Source: Methanocalculus sp. MSAO_Arc2 (GTDB taxonomy: Archaea; Halobacteriota; Methanomicrobia; Methanomicrobiales; Methanocorpusculaceae). From it: a stretch of DNA of 24,429 bases. Of the stretch, positions 1 through 7,344 are shown piece by piece. The stretch's first letter is position 1. Each line of letters starts with the position of its first letter. A program made the translations under genes and the position numbers. The notes under the pieces were generated by a model. It saw only the letters and a list, made by a program, of their open reading frames with translations, was not told the DNA's origin and did not search any database. Location of the stretch: positions 1 to 24,429 of the forward strand of contig QZAC01000018.1 of assembly GCA_003838065.1 (NCBI GenBank), written 5' to 3'.

Positions 1-257
1 ATAATGGTGTCGATCTCATCTGCAGCAATCTTTGCACCAGTGACATTGTCTGTTCCTACACCATGCCCTTTAACCACCGTCTGCCCGATGAGAAGCCGGT
101 CTTTCATAGCGATATGCTTCAAACCCATCAGATCGGTTCTAGCCGTATTGACGGCAATTCCACGAAAACTTCCAGCCTTGAGCTTTCGGTCCTGTGCGAG
201 GAACATATCGACGATCTTGCCGCCGGCCTGTCCGAATCCGATGAAAAATACACGCAT
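1..257 (-). CDS. CetZ/FtsZ-like tubulin-superfamily GTPase, N-terminal part (cut by window edge)
   Basis: The reverse strand from an ATG at 257 reads 85 codons without a stop to the window edge, so only the N-terminus is present. It starts MRVFFIGFGQAGGKIVDMF. The hydrophobic strand followed by GQAGGK (residues 9-14) is the nucleotide-binding start of the tubulin/FtsZ fold, and AVNTAR near residue 35 matches the conserved NTA segment typical of the archaeal CetZ branch rather than the NTD of cell-division FtsZ. Known family role: GTP-dependent cytoskeletal filaments controlling cell shape in haloarchaea; the role in methanogens is unclear. The T7 catalytic loop lies outside the window. The gene diverges from the 378-5351 operon, and its probable TATA box and start site are overlapped by a perfect inverted repeat at 274-303. 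Family call firm; CetZ versus another FtsZ-like branch less so. Confidence 0.8.
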   Translation of the reverse strand, partial: MRVFFIGFGQAGGKIVDMFLAQDRKLKAGSFRGIAVNTARTDLMGLKHIAMKDRLLIGQTVVKGHGVGTDNVTGAKIAADEIDTI

Positions 258-273
258 TGAGCTGACACCATCC

Positions 274-303
274 ACTGATGATAATAGATGTAGTATCATC
301 AGT
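274..303. promoter_or_regulatory. Operator-like perfect inverted repeat over the CetZ-gene promoter
   Basis: ACTGATGATA (274-283) and TATCATCAGT (294-303) are perfect 10-bp inverted arms around a 10-nt spacer. Immediately next to it, the reverse strand carries a TATA-like stretch (CATATATA, 310-303), which would place transcription start of the CetZ-like gene near 280, inside the palindrome, with a leader of about 23 nt. A protein bound here would cover the core promoter. The same TATATA tract could also serve the forward operon. The repeat is seen directly; the operator role is inferred. Confidence 0.55.
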
Positions 304-377
304 ATATATGACTTCGTAGATAATTGGCTGGAAAGATTCAAAAACTTTCTTATGTTCCCTGATATCACATAAGATGG

Positions 378-1619
378 ATGCATATTTGCGTAATCGGCGG
401 AGGGCTGACCGGTCTTCTGGCGGCATATCACCTCTCAAAGAGCCACCAGGTGACAGTCCTTGAGAAAAGGACCGTAGCAGGAGGCTGCCTCTCTTCATAT
501 CACCTGCCCGGTTATGCAATCGAATCGTTGTATCACCATTGCTTCTCAGGAGATACCCGTCTCATATCGCTGATTGGGCAATTGGGTCTCCAGGATCGGC
601 TACAATGGCTTTCAGGAAGCACCGGGTATATGGTGGATGGGACGATCTACCCGCTGACAACGCCATACCAGATCATCCGCTATCCACTGCTTTCAATAAT
701 GGAAAAGATTCGTCTTGCACTTTTTGTCTTTGGGTCCAGATCTGCAGATTTGGCTGTTCTTGATTCGGTCCCTGCAAAGGAGTATATTATTGATCGCCTG
801 GGACCGAAGGTGTATCAATCGTTTTTTGAACCACTGCTTCGATCCAAATTCGGGGATAAGAGAGATGAGGTGTCAGCGGCATGGCTCGTGAGCAGGATCG
901 CAATCAGGTCAGATCGCGGGCCTGAAGGAGAGCGTCTTGGATATCTTGAGGGGGGTTTTGTTCACCTGGTCGATGCTCTTGTTTCATGCCTTGCGGATGC
1001 CGGGTGCAGGATTTGGACCAATCATGCAGTTTCTTCTGCATATGCAACCGAGAATGGGTGGGTCGTTGATGGTGAGCGATATGATTGCGTTATTTCAACC
1101 CTTCCCCCACAGGAGACGATGCGGATCTGCTCAGTTCCGCTGGATCCGGTTCCATACCAGGGTGCTGCCTGCCTCACCCTTGGAATGTCAGCTGACCCAA
1201 CTGCAGGCATATACTGGGTGAATATCGGTGATCCTGCACCCTATGGTGCTGTTATCACCCATACAAACCTTGTTCCATTCGAACGGTATGGGGAGCATAT
1301 CGTCTATATTGCATCATATTATTCCAGCTCCCCTCCCAAAGACTGCGAAGAACTCTTTCTTTCTGACTTCTGCAGACGGTTCTCCATTCCGAGAGATGCG
1401 ATCCACTGGCACAGACTCCGGATCGAACCCCATGCCGGACCGGTGTATGGAACCGGATACCGGGAGCGTATTGCTGATCCGCATCCCATGCCAGGACTTT
1501 TCATTGCCGGGATGTTCTCACCTGAAAATTATCCTGAGCGAAGTATGGAAGGATCGGTTGCTGCGGGTGAACATATTGCCAAAAAGGTCATGGAGTGGTC
1601 TTTTGACAGAGAGATGTGA
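378..1619 (+). CDS. FAD/NAD(P)-binding oxidoreductase (protoporphyrinogen oxidase / phytoene desaturase-like)
   Basis: 413 residues. The N-terminus carries the Rossmann dinucleotide motif GGGLTG (residues 7-12) followed by the ribose-binding acidic residue in VLEK (E29), which is the FAD-binding signature of the amine oxidase/phytoene desaturase/protoporphyrinogen oxidase superfamily. Near the C-terminus, a PGLFIAG segment followed by SMEGSVAAGEHIA is the second FAD-contacting motif, so the protein looks full length. The substrate cannot be read from sequence. It is the first gene of a chain of four overlapping genes with a glycosyltransferase and two polytopic membrane proteins, which suggests redox modification of a lipid-linked sugar or polyprenol, but that is inference. 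Its stop lies 17 nt inside the next gene. No strong Shine-Dalgarno precedes the ATG; a weak TATA-like CTTATGT about 26 nt upstream would fit a near-leaderless transcript. Confidence 0.75.
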   Translation: MHICVIGGGLTGLLAAYHLSKSHQVTVLEKRTVAGGCLSSYHLPGYAIESLYHHCFSGDTRLISLIGQLGLQDRLQWLSGSTGYMVDGTIYPLTTPYQIIRYPLLSIMEKIRLALFVFGSRSADLAVLDSVPAKEYIIDRLGPKVYQSFFEPLLRSKFGDKRDEVSAAWLVSRIAIRSDRGPEGERLGYLEGGFVHLVDALVSCLADAGCRIWTNHAVSSAYATENGWVVDGERYDCVISTLPPQETMRICSVPLDPVPYQGAACLTLGMSADPTAGIYWVNIGDPAPYGAVITHTNLVPFERYGEHIVYIASYYSSSPPKDCEELFLSDFCRRFSIPRDAIHWHRLRIEPHAGPVYGTGYRERIADPHPMPGLFIAGMFSPENYPERSMEGSVAAGEHIAKKVMEWSFDREM

Positions 1620-2322
1620 GGTTTCAGCCGTCATACCTGTCTATAATGACAGAAATGCACTTAGCCGTGCAATTCCACAGTCACTTCATCGACTGGAGGA
1701 GATAACAGATTCTTTTGAACTGCTGGTGGCTGAAGATGGATCAGATGATGGAAGTGCTGAATGTGTTTCATCATGGCAGGAGCGTGATTCCCGTGTCCGC
1801 CTCCTTCATTCTGATGATCGGCTCGGCCGCGGCCGTGCCCTGACCCGGGCCTTTCTCAATTCTAAAGGAGAGATCTTCTGCTATTATGATGTCGATCTCG
1901 CAACCAATATGTCCCATCTAGGCGATCTGGTGGATGCTGTTCGTTCGGGTTGTGATATCGCAACCGGATCGCGCCTCATGCCGGAATCCACAATTGAGCG
2001 TGAAAGCAAACGTGAGGTTGCGAGCAGAGGGTATAACGCCCTTGTCCGCTTCTTTCTTCGAAGCCAGCTGAATGATCACCAGTGTGGGTTCAAGGCTTTT
2101 TCCCGGACGAGCCTTGATACGCTCCTACCCAATATCCGATCTACGCACTGGTTCTGGGATACCGAGGTGCTCGTGCTTGCACAACGTATAGGGTTGAAGG
2201 TCTGTGAGTTTCCGGTCACATGGCGGCAGGGTGTTGGAACGACAGTGAAACTCTCCGATGTGACCGGCATGGGATCTGAGATCCTCAGGCTCTGGTGGCG
2301 CCTCCATGTTGAGAAAGATTAG
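1603..2322 (+). CDS. Family 2 glycosyltransferase, polyprenyl-phosphate sugar transferase type
   Basis: 239 residues from a TTG at 1603. That start is chosen because GGAG lies at 1592-1595, seven nt upstream, and the protein then starts just ahead of the conserved first strand VSAVIPVYN. A longer open frame reaches back to 1228 but only overlaps the preceding gene. GT-A motifs are intact: nucleotide-binding EDGSDDGS (44-51), metal-binding DVD (96-98), and QCGFKAF (160-166) with a downstream WFWDTE, the pattern of dolichol-phosphate mannose/glucose synthase-like enzymes. No membrane helix is present. Known family reaction: transfer of a sugar from a nucleotide donor to a polyprenyl phosphate at the cytoplasmic face. 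The stop overlaps the start of the next gene, which encodes the type of membrane domain that is fused to the GT2 domain in haloarchaeal AglD; the two probably work together. Confidence 0.8.
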   Translation: MTERCEVSAVIPVYNDRNALSRAIPQSLHRLEEITDSFELLVAEDGSDDGSAECVSSWQERDSRVRLLHSDDRLGRGRALTRAFLNSKGEIFCYYDVDLATNMSHLGDLVDAVRSGCDIATGSRLMPESTIERESKREVASRGYNALVRFFLRSQLNDHQCGFKAFSRTSLDTLLPNIRSTHWFWDTEVLVLAQRIGLKVCEFPVTWRQGVGTTVKLSDVTGMGSEILRLWWRLHVEKD

Positions 2323-3280
2323 TGCTGTCATCCTCTCAACACTTGTTGCAGGGGCGATTATTGCCGTTCTCCTCTCCCGGGTATGGGACGAACTTGTTAT
2401 TACGATCAGGGAAGCCGATCCACTCTATCTGGTTGCTGCCTGTATTATCTGTTTTCTCGCATGGATTCTCAGGGGATCCAGATACCAGTATATTCTGAGG
2501 CGGCTTATGGTCTCTGTTGGGATACTTTTTTCAACTGCCTGTATCTTCGTCTCCCAGACAACAAACCTGATAGTCCCTGCGCGCCTTGGGGACCTGATCC
2601 GCCTCCTCATTCTCAAGCATGAGAAGGGTCTGTCCTATACAACCGGATTCTCATCACTGCTCACCGAGAGGGTATTTGATGTTCTTACCATCGCTCTTCT
2701 TGGCGCGATCGCGCTTGTATTTGTTGTCGGGCGAATGCCCCAATGGTTCTCACTACTGATTGGAGCAGCACTCCTCGGAGGGTTTGTTTTCTTTCTTGTT
2801 CTCTTCTTTTCCGGAAGATTGTCTTCAGAGAACCGCATCTTTGCGAAGATTATTGAGGTGCTGGCAGAGATTCGATCCGTCTCACTGACCCCAACAGCAC
2901 TTGTAACCATCACCCTATCGTCGATTGCGGTCTGGATCATAGATTCTCTCATTTGCATGATGGTTGCCTTGATGTTTGGTGAAGGAATTTCATTCATGGT
3001 GGTGGTGCTTGCAATTGCTATTGGCAACCTGGTCAAGGCGGTGCCGATCACACCAGGCGGTATCGGGACCTATGAGCTTGCGCTTGCCCTGACGTTTGAA
3101 CTTGCCGGTGTTTCAGCAGGAACAGCCGTTCTTATTGCCATCATCGATCATCTTATCAAGAACCTGGTCACCCTCGCAGGTGGTGCCCTCTCCATCTACT
3201 ATTTCGGAGACTGGACGCTCTCGCTACTCAAACGAGCATACTCCGGGGATATCAGGAGTGAGATCAATGGTAGGGATTGA
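2306..3280 (+). CDS. AglD-type / lysylphosphatidylglycerol synthase-like integral membrane protein (UPF0104)
   Basis: 324 residues, mostly hydrophobic, with about seven to eight predicted membrane segments. Features of the LPG_synthase_TM (UPF0104) family include an N-terminal helix, a central ARLGDLIR segment, TERVFDV in the middle, and the PITPGGIGTYELAL loop near residue 250, which is the hallmark of the family. The ATG at 2306 lies 17 nt inside the upstream glycosyltransferase gene, so translation is probably coupled. In Haloferax AglD this type of domain follows a GT2 domain in one polypeptide and acts on dolichol-linked sugars; here the two halves are separate genes. Proposed role, by inference: handling or flipping the lipid-linked sugar made by its neighbour. 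The stop overlaps the start of the next gene by 14 nt. Confidence 0.75.
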   Translation: MLRKISAVILSTLVAGAIIAVLLSRVWDELVITIREADPLYLVAACIICFLAWILRGSRYQYILRRLMVSVGILFSTACIFVSQTTNLIVPARLGDLIRLLILKHEKGLSYTTGFSSLLTERVFDVLTIALLGAIALVFVVGRMPQWFSLLIGAALLGGFVFFLVLFFSGRLSSENRIFAKIIEVLAEIRSVSLTPTALVTITLSSIAVWIIDSLICMMVALMFGEGISFMVVVLAIAIGNLVKAVPITPGGIGTYELALALTFELAGVSAGTAVLIAIIDHLIKNLVTLAGGALSIYYFGDWTLSLLKRAYSGDIRSEINGRD

Positions 3281-5351
3281 GTCACAGGCTGCAACGGTAC
3301 TTCTCTGGCTTGCTCTTCTGAAGCTCCTTCAGATCTCAGTATATCCGGTGCTCAAAAAAACGCTCTCTGATGTTGCCTATCCCCTCTCCTATCCAGTCTC
3401 GCTCCTCTTTTTTTCCATTGTGACATGGTATGCGGGTCTCCTCCATCTGAGCATTCCTGGAGCTGCGTGTGTGTTTATCGCCCTTTTTGTCGTGATGCTC
3501 CTGAGACGGGAGATTGATTACGCTGATGTGAAAGAACAAATCCATTGGGATCTGGCATTTCTCGCTGGTTTTCTCTATCTTCTCTGGATCCGGTTCTGTA
3601 ATCCGGCGATCTCGTTTGCCGAGAAGTTCATGGATCATGCCTTTCTTGCATCGGTGATGCGACTTCCGGTTGTCCCACCTCTTGATCCCTGGTTTGCCGG
3701 AGGGGATCTTTCAATCTACTATTATCTTGGCCACTGGATGTCAGGCGCCCTTGGGATCACTGTCGGTGGAGACTCATTTGTCGTCTTTAACCTGATGCTG
3801 CCGACCATTGCGGGGATGGCAGCGGTATCGGCCGTTGCCCTTGGCCATCTTCTCCTGCCACGGCACCGCTGGCTGCCTGCAGTCATTCTCCTTCTCCCAA
3901 ACCCTGCGTTCTTCTGGCACCTGATCACCGGCACACCCATCGCCTCGATTCCATGGGAGAGTACCCGGGTCATCGCCGGCACCATCAATGAGTACCCGAT
4001 CTTCTCGTTCTTCTGGGGAGACCCGCATGCGCATATCCTGGGAATCGCAAACCAGATCCTCTTTCTCACACTCTGCACGGTGATGTACCTCCGGTATGGC
4101 GATATGGATGCGACGTCCAGGCTCGTCCTCTCAGCACTTCTTGCCCTCTCGCTTGGCACCATGCCAGGGCTGAACTCGTGGGACGTCCTTGTATATGCCC
4201 CCTTTTTCTGTGCCACAGCTCTTTTCACAGGCATACGATATGCAGGAAGGGATATCAGATCATGGCTCCCCCTCCTGCTGGTACCTCCGCTTTCTCTCCT
4301 TGCATATGCACCCCTTCTCCTTTCAATTGAAGGATCAGGCATCCATGGGATTGGGATTGTACCGGAAGGAAGCAGTATCTTCCAGTTCATACTGGTCCAT
4401 GGTTTTTTCCTGGCAGTTTTTTTCCTCTATGGCGCACGCGAACTGCAAAACCGGCCCTGGCTTCTTGTCATTCCTGTTATCGGGTTTGCAGCAGGGTATG
4501 GAGCAGCCGGAATTGCCGTCCTTGCTCTTGTCCTGATTGGTGTCAGGAGTGAGCTGAAGGCTGAAGATATCATCGCCATTGGCGGGCTTGCGATCATCAC
4601 CTTCTGCGAACTTATCTACTTCCAGGATGCGATGGGGGAAGCTTTCTTTCGGATGAACACGGTCTTCAAATTGTATATGGCCGCCTGGGTGATGATGGGG
4701 CTTGCGGCGATGATCATTTGTGCACGATGGCTGTCCGGTGTGCATTGGCCGCGTGCACTACCCACATGGGCAAAATGGGCAGGTGCTGGTGGAGTGGTTG
4801 CGCTCCTGCTGCTCATTCCACCATATGCTCCGCTTACCTATGGGTACGGATCAGGCACGCTTGACGGCGCGGCATGGCTCAAGGATGCGCATCCGGGTGA
4901 TGCGCGGGCAATCCTGTTCCTCCGTTCTCTTGATGGGGATATCCGGATAGTCGAAGCAGTTGGTGAGGATTATACCTATGCAGGCAGGATATCATCTTTT
5001 ACAGGCATTCCCACTATCCTTGGATGGCCAGGACACGAACTGGTCTGGCGCTCGGATGAGGATGGCTGGTATGGCAGAAGAACTGCAGATGTACGGGCAA
5101 TCTATGAAGATCCAGAGAGAAGCCTCTCTCTCCTTGACAGATATGCGGTTACCCATGTTGTTGTCGGTTCTTATGAAGAGCAGCGATATCGCGTCTCCCT
5201 GCCGACACATGATCTGATCCTGGTTTATGAAGCTGAAGGCACCGCGGTCTACCAGGTGCTTTTGCGGGGTGCACCAGAAGAACCTTTATCCCCCTACTCA
5301 GTGAAATTATATGGTTACGCCAGCATCGGTTCACGGACCGCTGATGAGTGA
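3267..5351 (+). CDS. DUF2298 (YYY) polytopic membrane protein
   Basis: 694 residues from the ATG at 3267. The open frame runs back to 3096, but that part only shadows the preceding gene, and GGAG at 3254-3257 supports 3267. The protein has many hydrophobic helices, and the segment SIYYYLGHW near residue 155 contains the nearly invariant triple tyrosine that names the Chlor_Arch_YYY/DUF2298 family. Further family-like features are the WGDPHAH loop and the FRMNTVFKLY segment. The C-terminal 130 residues are soluble and hydrophilic, beginning after the last helix near residue 525. Biochemical function of the family is not established; its layout recalls membrane glycosyltransferases of the GT-C type. 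Position as last gene of an overlapping oxidoreductase-GT2-AglD-like chain supports a role in surface-sugar transfer, by inference. Confidence 0.75.
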   Translation: MVGIESQAATVLLWLALLKLLQISVYPVLKKTLSDVAYPLSYPVSLLFFSIVTWYAGLLHLSIPGAACVFIALFVVMLLRREIDYADVKEQIHWDLAFLAGFLYLLWIRFCNPAISFAEKFMDHAFLASVMRLPVVPPLDPWFAGGDLSIYYYLGHWMSGALGITVGGDSFVVFNLMLPTIAGMAAVSAVALGHLLLPRHRWLPAVILLLPNPAFFWHLITGTPIASIPWESTRVIAGTINEYPIFSFFWGDPHAHILGIANQILFLTLCTVMYLRYGDMDATSRLVLSALLALSLGTMPGLNSWDVLVYAPFFCATALFTGIRYAGRDIRSWLPLLLVPPLSLLAYAPLLLSIEGSGIHGIGIVPEGSSIFQFILVHGFFLAVFFLYGARELQNRPWLLVIPVIGFAAGYGAAGIAVLALVLIGVRSELKAEDIIAIGGLAIITFCELIYFQDAMGEAFFRMNTVFKLYMAAWVMMGLAAMIICARWLSGVHWPRALPTWAKWAGAGGVVALLLLIPPYAPLTYGYGSGTLDGAAWLKDAHPGDARAILFLRSLDGDIRIVEAVGEDYTYAGRISSFTGIPTILGWPGHELVWRSDEDGWYGRRTADVRAIYEDPERSLSLLDRYAVTHVVVGSYEEQRYRVSLPTHDLILVYEAEGTAVYQVLLRGAPEEPLSPYSVKLYGYASIGSRTADE
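5304..5311 (+). promoter_or_regulatory. Candidate TATA box for the L7Ae ribosomal-protein operon
   Basis: AAATTATA lies inside the 3' end of the DUF2298 gene. Archaeal spacing would put transcription start near 5334, giving a leader of about 50 nt before rpl7ae. It is the best match in the region, but the cluster could also be read through from upstream. Confidence 0.35.
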
Positions 5352-5352
5352 T

Positions 5353-5381
5353 GACGGAGGACCCCCTCCCGAATGAGGTGA
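5353..5381 (+). promoter_or_regulatory. Kink-turn-like hairpin and Shine-Dalgarno in the L7Ae leader
   Basis: GGAGG (5356-5360) pairs with CCTCC (5365-5369) around the loop ACCC. Just below the stem is a C:C mismatch (5355, 5370), then GA on both strands (5353-5354 and 5371-5372), which can form the tandem G-A pairs of a kink-turn. The Shine-Dalgarno GAGGTGA (5375-5381) follows directly, so L7Ae bound to the element would block translation. L7Ae is a kink-turn-binding protein and autoregulation through its own leader is reported in archaea. The lower (C) stem is weak here, so this is a candidate only. Confidence 0.35.
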
Positions 5382-5384
5382 GTT

Positions 5385-5753
5385 ATGTCAAAGATGTACC
5401 AACAATTTGAAGTCCCTGATGAGCTTCAGAATAATGCCCTTGAAGCTCTCGAACTTGCACGGGACACTGGAAAGATTAAAAAGGGATCTAATGAAGCAAC
5501 GAAGGCTATTGAACGTGGTATCGCTCAGATTGTACTGATCGGAGGCGATGTCGAGCCTGAAGAGATCGTCATGCATCTTCCCCCGCTCTGTGCTGAAAAG
5601 CAGATCCCGTTCATCTTTATTTCCAAACAGTCCGACATTGGCGCCGCATGCGGTCTTGATGTCGGATCTGCCGCTGTTGCGATAGTGAAATCCGGAAAAG
5701 GCAAGGATCTCGTTGAAGAGCTCGTGAAACAGGTTGCCGCACTGAGAGGCTGA
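5385..5753 (+). CDS. rpl7ae: Ribosomal protein L7Ae (kink-turn-binding protein)
   Basis: 122 residues, the normal archaeal length. The sequence reads straight through the family: the basic RNA-binding stretch KIKKGSNEATKAIERG (about 31-46), the IGGDVEPEEIVMHLP segment, then CAEKQIPFIFI and the closing AAVAIVKSG region. In archaea L7Ae is a 50S ribosomal protein and is also the core kink-turn binder in box C/D and H/ACA guide RNPs and in RNase P. It starts at an ATG preceded by a strong GAGGTGA and is the first gene of a cluster with S28e, L24e and ndk, an order conserved across Euryarchaeota. A kink-turn-like fold just upstream may allow feedback control. Confidence 0.96.
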   Translation: MSKMYQQFEVPDELQNNALEALELARDTGKIKKGSNEATKAIERGIAQIVLIGGDVEPEEIVMHLPPLCAEKQIPFIFISKQSDIGAACGLDVGSAAVAIVKSGKGKDLVEELVKQVAALRG

Positions 5754-5760
5754 GTCTTCT

Positions 5761-5970
5761 ATGGCATATGATGGAACGCCGGCGGAAGTCATCGAGGTGA
5801 TTGGCCTTACCGGGATGCATGGTGAAGCTTCCCAGGTGAAATGCCGAATCCTGGATGGCCCAAATAAGGGGAGGATCATCACCCGGAACACATTCGGGCC
5901 GATTCGTGAGGGAGATATCCTGATGCTCCTTGAAACGGAACGTGAGGCGAAGAAGCTTTCGAGGCGGTGA
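5761..5970 (+). CDS. rps28e: Ribosomal protein S28e
   Basis: 69 residues, matching the size of archaeal S28e. The protein carries the conserved acidic/hydrophobic core VIEVIGLTGMHGEASQVKCRILDGP followed by the characteristic RNTFGPIREGDILMLLETERE, here described by its parts: a small OB-like fold and a C-terminal basic tail (AKKLSRR). It is a small-subunit protein found in archaea and eukaryotes only. The gene starts 7 nt after the L7Ae stop, inside the same cluster, and its last codons (GGTGA) double as the Shine-Dalgarno for L24e. Confidence 0.95.
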   Translation: MAYDGTPAEVIEVIGLTGMHGEASQVKCRILDGPNKGRIITRNTFGPIREGDILMLLETEREAKKLSRR

Positions 5971-5975
5971 AGCTG

Positions 5976-6167
5976 ATGGTCGATAAGTATACCTGCAGTT
6001 TTTGTGGTGATCAGCTTGAACCGGGTACAGGCAAACTTTTTGTAAGAAAAGACGGTTCGATCTTTTATTTCTGTTCGTCAAAGTGCCAGAATAATTATCG
6101 GCTTCGTCGAGTGCCACGTCGTGTCGAATGGACTGCCGCCGGCCGCAAGACACGCGGAAAAGAGTGA
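5976..6167 (+). CDS. rpl24e: Ribosomal protein L24e
   Basis: 63 residues from the ATG at 5976. An in-frame GTG at 5967 would add three residues but overlaps the S28e stop; GGTGA at 5966-5970 is well placed to serve the ATG. Four cysteines (C7, C10, C33, C37) form the zinc finger of archaeal L24e, with GTGKLFVRKDGSIFYFCSSKC between and around them. This is a large-subunit protein shared with eukaryotes. It is followed after four nt by ndk, keeping the widespread archaeal order L7Ae-S28e-L24e-Ndk. Confidence 0.95.
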   Translation: MVDKYTCSFCGDQLEPGTGKLFVRKDGSIFYFCSSKCQNNYRLRRVPRRVEWTAAGRKTRGKE

Positions 6168-6171
6168 TACC

Positions 6172-6624
6172 ATGAGGGAGCGCTCCTTTGTGATGGTCAA
6201 ACCCGATGGTGTCCAGCGTGGACTGATCGGCGAGATCATATCCCGGTTTGAGAGAAAGGGACTGAAACTTGCTGCAGCACGGTTTGAGCAGCTATCTGAA
6301 GAATCTGTTCAGGAACAATACCGTGAGCATGTTGAGAAACCCTTCTTCCCGGGCCTGAGATCCTATATCATGAGTGGCCCGGTCTTTCTGATGGTCTGGG
6401 AGGGAAAAAACGTTGTATCCATCGTCCGTTCTCTGATAGGTGCAACCAATCCGGTCGATGCCCAGCCGGGAACCATCCGTGGGGATTTCGCAGTTGATAT
6501 CGGAAGAAATGTTATTCATGCATCCGATTCGAAAGAATCAGCAGATCGTGAGATTGCAATCCATTTTCAAAATGATGATCTGGTCACGTATGCTGGATTG
6601 CTTGAATCGATGATCTATGAATAA
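6172..6624 (+). CDS. ndk: Nucleoside diphosphate kinase
   Basis: 150 residues from the ATG at 6172. The open frame extends upstream to 6121 inside rpl24e, but the family starts at RSFVMVKPDGVQRG. The enzyme transfers the gamma-phosphate from ATP to other nucleoside diphosphates through a phosphohistidine. Catalytic H116 sits in NVIHASDS, and the Kpn-loop/nucleotide residues (MVMVKPDG-type start, GATNPVDAQPGTIRGDF) are all present, so it looks active and complete. In many Euryarchaeota infB (aIF2 gamma/IF2-like) follows ndk in this cluster; here a pyrimidine-rich 69-nt gap and marC follow instead. Confidence 0.96.
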   Translation: MRERSFVMVKPDGVQRGLIGEIISRFERKGLKLAAARFEQLSEESVQEQYREHVEKPFFPGLRSYIMSGPVFLMVWEGKNVVSIVRSLIGATNPVDAQPGTIRGDFAVDIGRNVIHASDSKESADREIAIHFQNDDLVTYAGLLESMIYE

Positions 6625-6693
6625 TCAATCTCCTCTCATTCTTTCTCTTAGCATCCAGAAGTGCCTTAAGGGTGCACGATCTATGATTCTTCC

Positions 6694-7344
6694 ATGGTCG
6701 ATCTCCTGACCTTTATCCTCCTTTCGCTTTCATCTATCTTCATCGTCGTCAATCCGCTTGCGGTGACGCTCATCTATGTGACCCTCACGGATACGATGGA
6801 TGCAGAGGCACGGATGCAGGTGGTGTATGAGGCAAACCGCGTTGCTCTCGTGGTTATACTGCTTTTTGCCATCGCGGGGGGAGCGATACTGCAACTCTTT
6901 GGGATCACGCTCGAGGCGTTTCGGATCGGCGGAGGCATCCTTCTTTTTGGGATTGGAATGGAGATGATTTACGCAAAGACCTCACGGACCAAGATGACGG
7001 CAACAGAGAAGTACGAGGGAATTGATGCTGATGATATCGGTCTGGTCCCGCTTGCGATTCCGTTGATTGCCGGGCCCGGGACGATTACGACTGTCATTGT
7101 ATTGATGAATGAAGCAACAGATCTGGGTATTGAGGCATCGATGGCCGTCCTCCTCCTCTGCCCTGCGGTCATTCTGGTGAATTTTTATATGATGAAGCAC
7201 GCAGATCTGATTACGAAATATATCGGGCCGCGGGAGTATCGCGTCATCGGACGGCTGATGGGAATGCTGCTGATTGCAATCGCTGTTCAGTTCGTCATAA
7301 CCGGGTTACAAAAGGCGTTTCCTATTCTTGTCGGGGGTTTATGA
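6694..7344 (+). CDS. MarC/NAAT-family integral membrane protein
   Basis: 216 residues with six predicted membrane helices, the standard MarC (UPF0056) size. Family marks are FIVVNPLAV in the first helix, FRIGGGILLFGIGMEMI, and the loop PLAIPLIAGPGTITT at about residues 117-131, with a hydrophilic stretch before it. The family has been linked to amino-acid transport in archaea, but no general substrate is established; the old link to multiple antibiotic resistance is not supported. The ATG lacks a Shine-Dalgarno; CCTTAAGG about 26 nt upstream may be a TATA box for a leaderless transcript. Its stop codon directly abuts the start of the next small membrane gene, and that one abuts the nitrilase gene, so the three are probably an operon. 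Confidence 0.85.
   Translation: MVDLLTFILLSLSSIFIVVNPLAVTLIYVTLTDTMDAEARMQVVYEANRVALVVILLFAIAGGAILQLFGITLEAFRIGGGILLFGIGMEMIYAKTSRTKMTATEKYEGIDADDIGLVPLAIPLIAGPGTITTVIVLMNEATDLGIEASMAVLLLCPAVILVNFYMMKHADLITKYIGPREYRVIGRLMGMLLIAIAVQFVITGLQKAFPILVGGL

Noticed and set aside
139..519. A 126-codon reverse frame crossing 378
   Set aside because: It overlaps the FAD oxidoreductase start and the CetZ-like N-terminus in the wrong frame.
1228..1602. N-terminal extension of the GT2 gene
   Set aside because: It lies wholly inside the oxidoreductase gene in another frame; the family domain starts after 1603, where a Shine-Dalgarno is present.
3722..4390. A 222-codon reverse frame inside the DUF2298 gene
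   Set aside because: It is an antisense shadow, arginine- and proline-rich with no motif.
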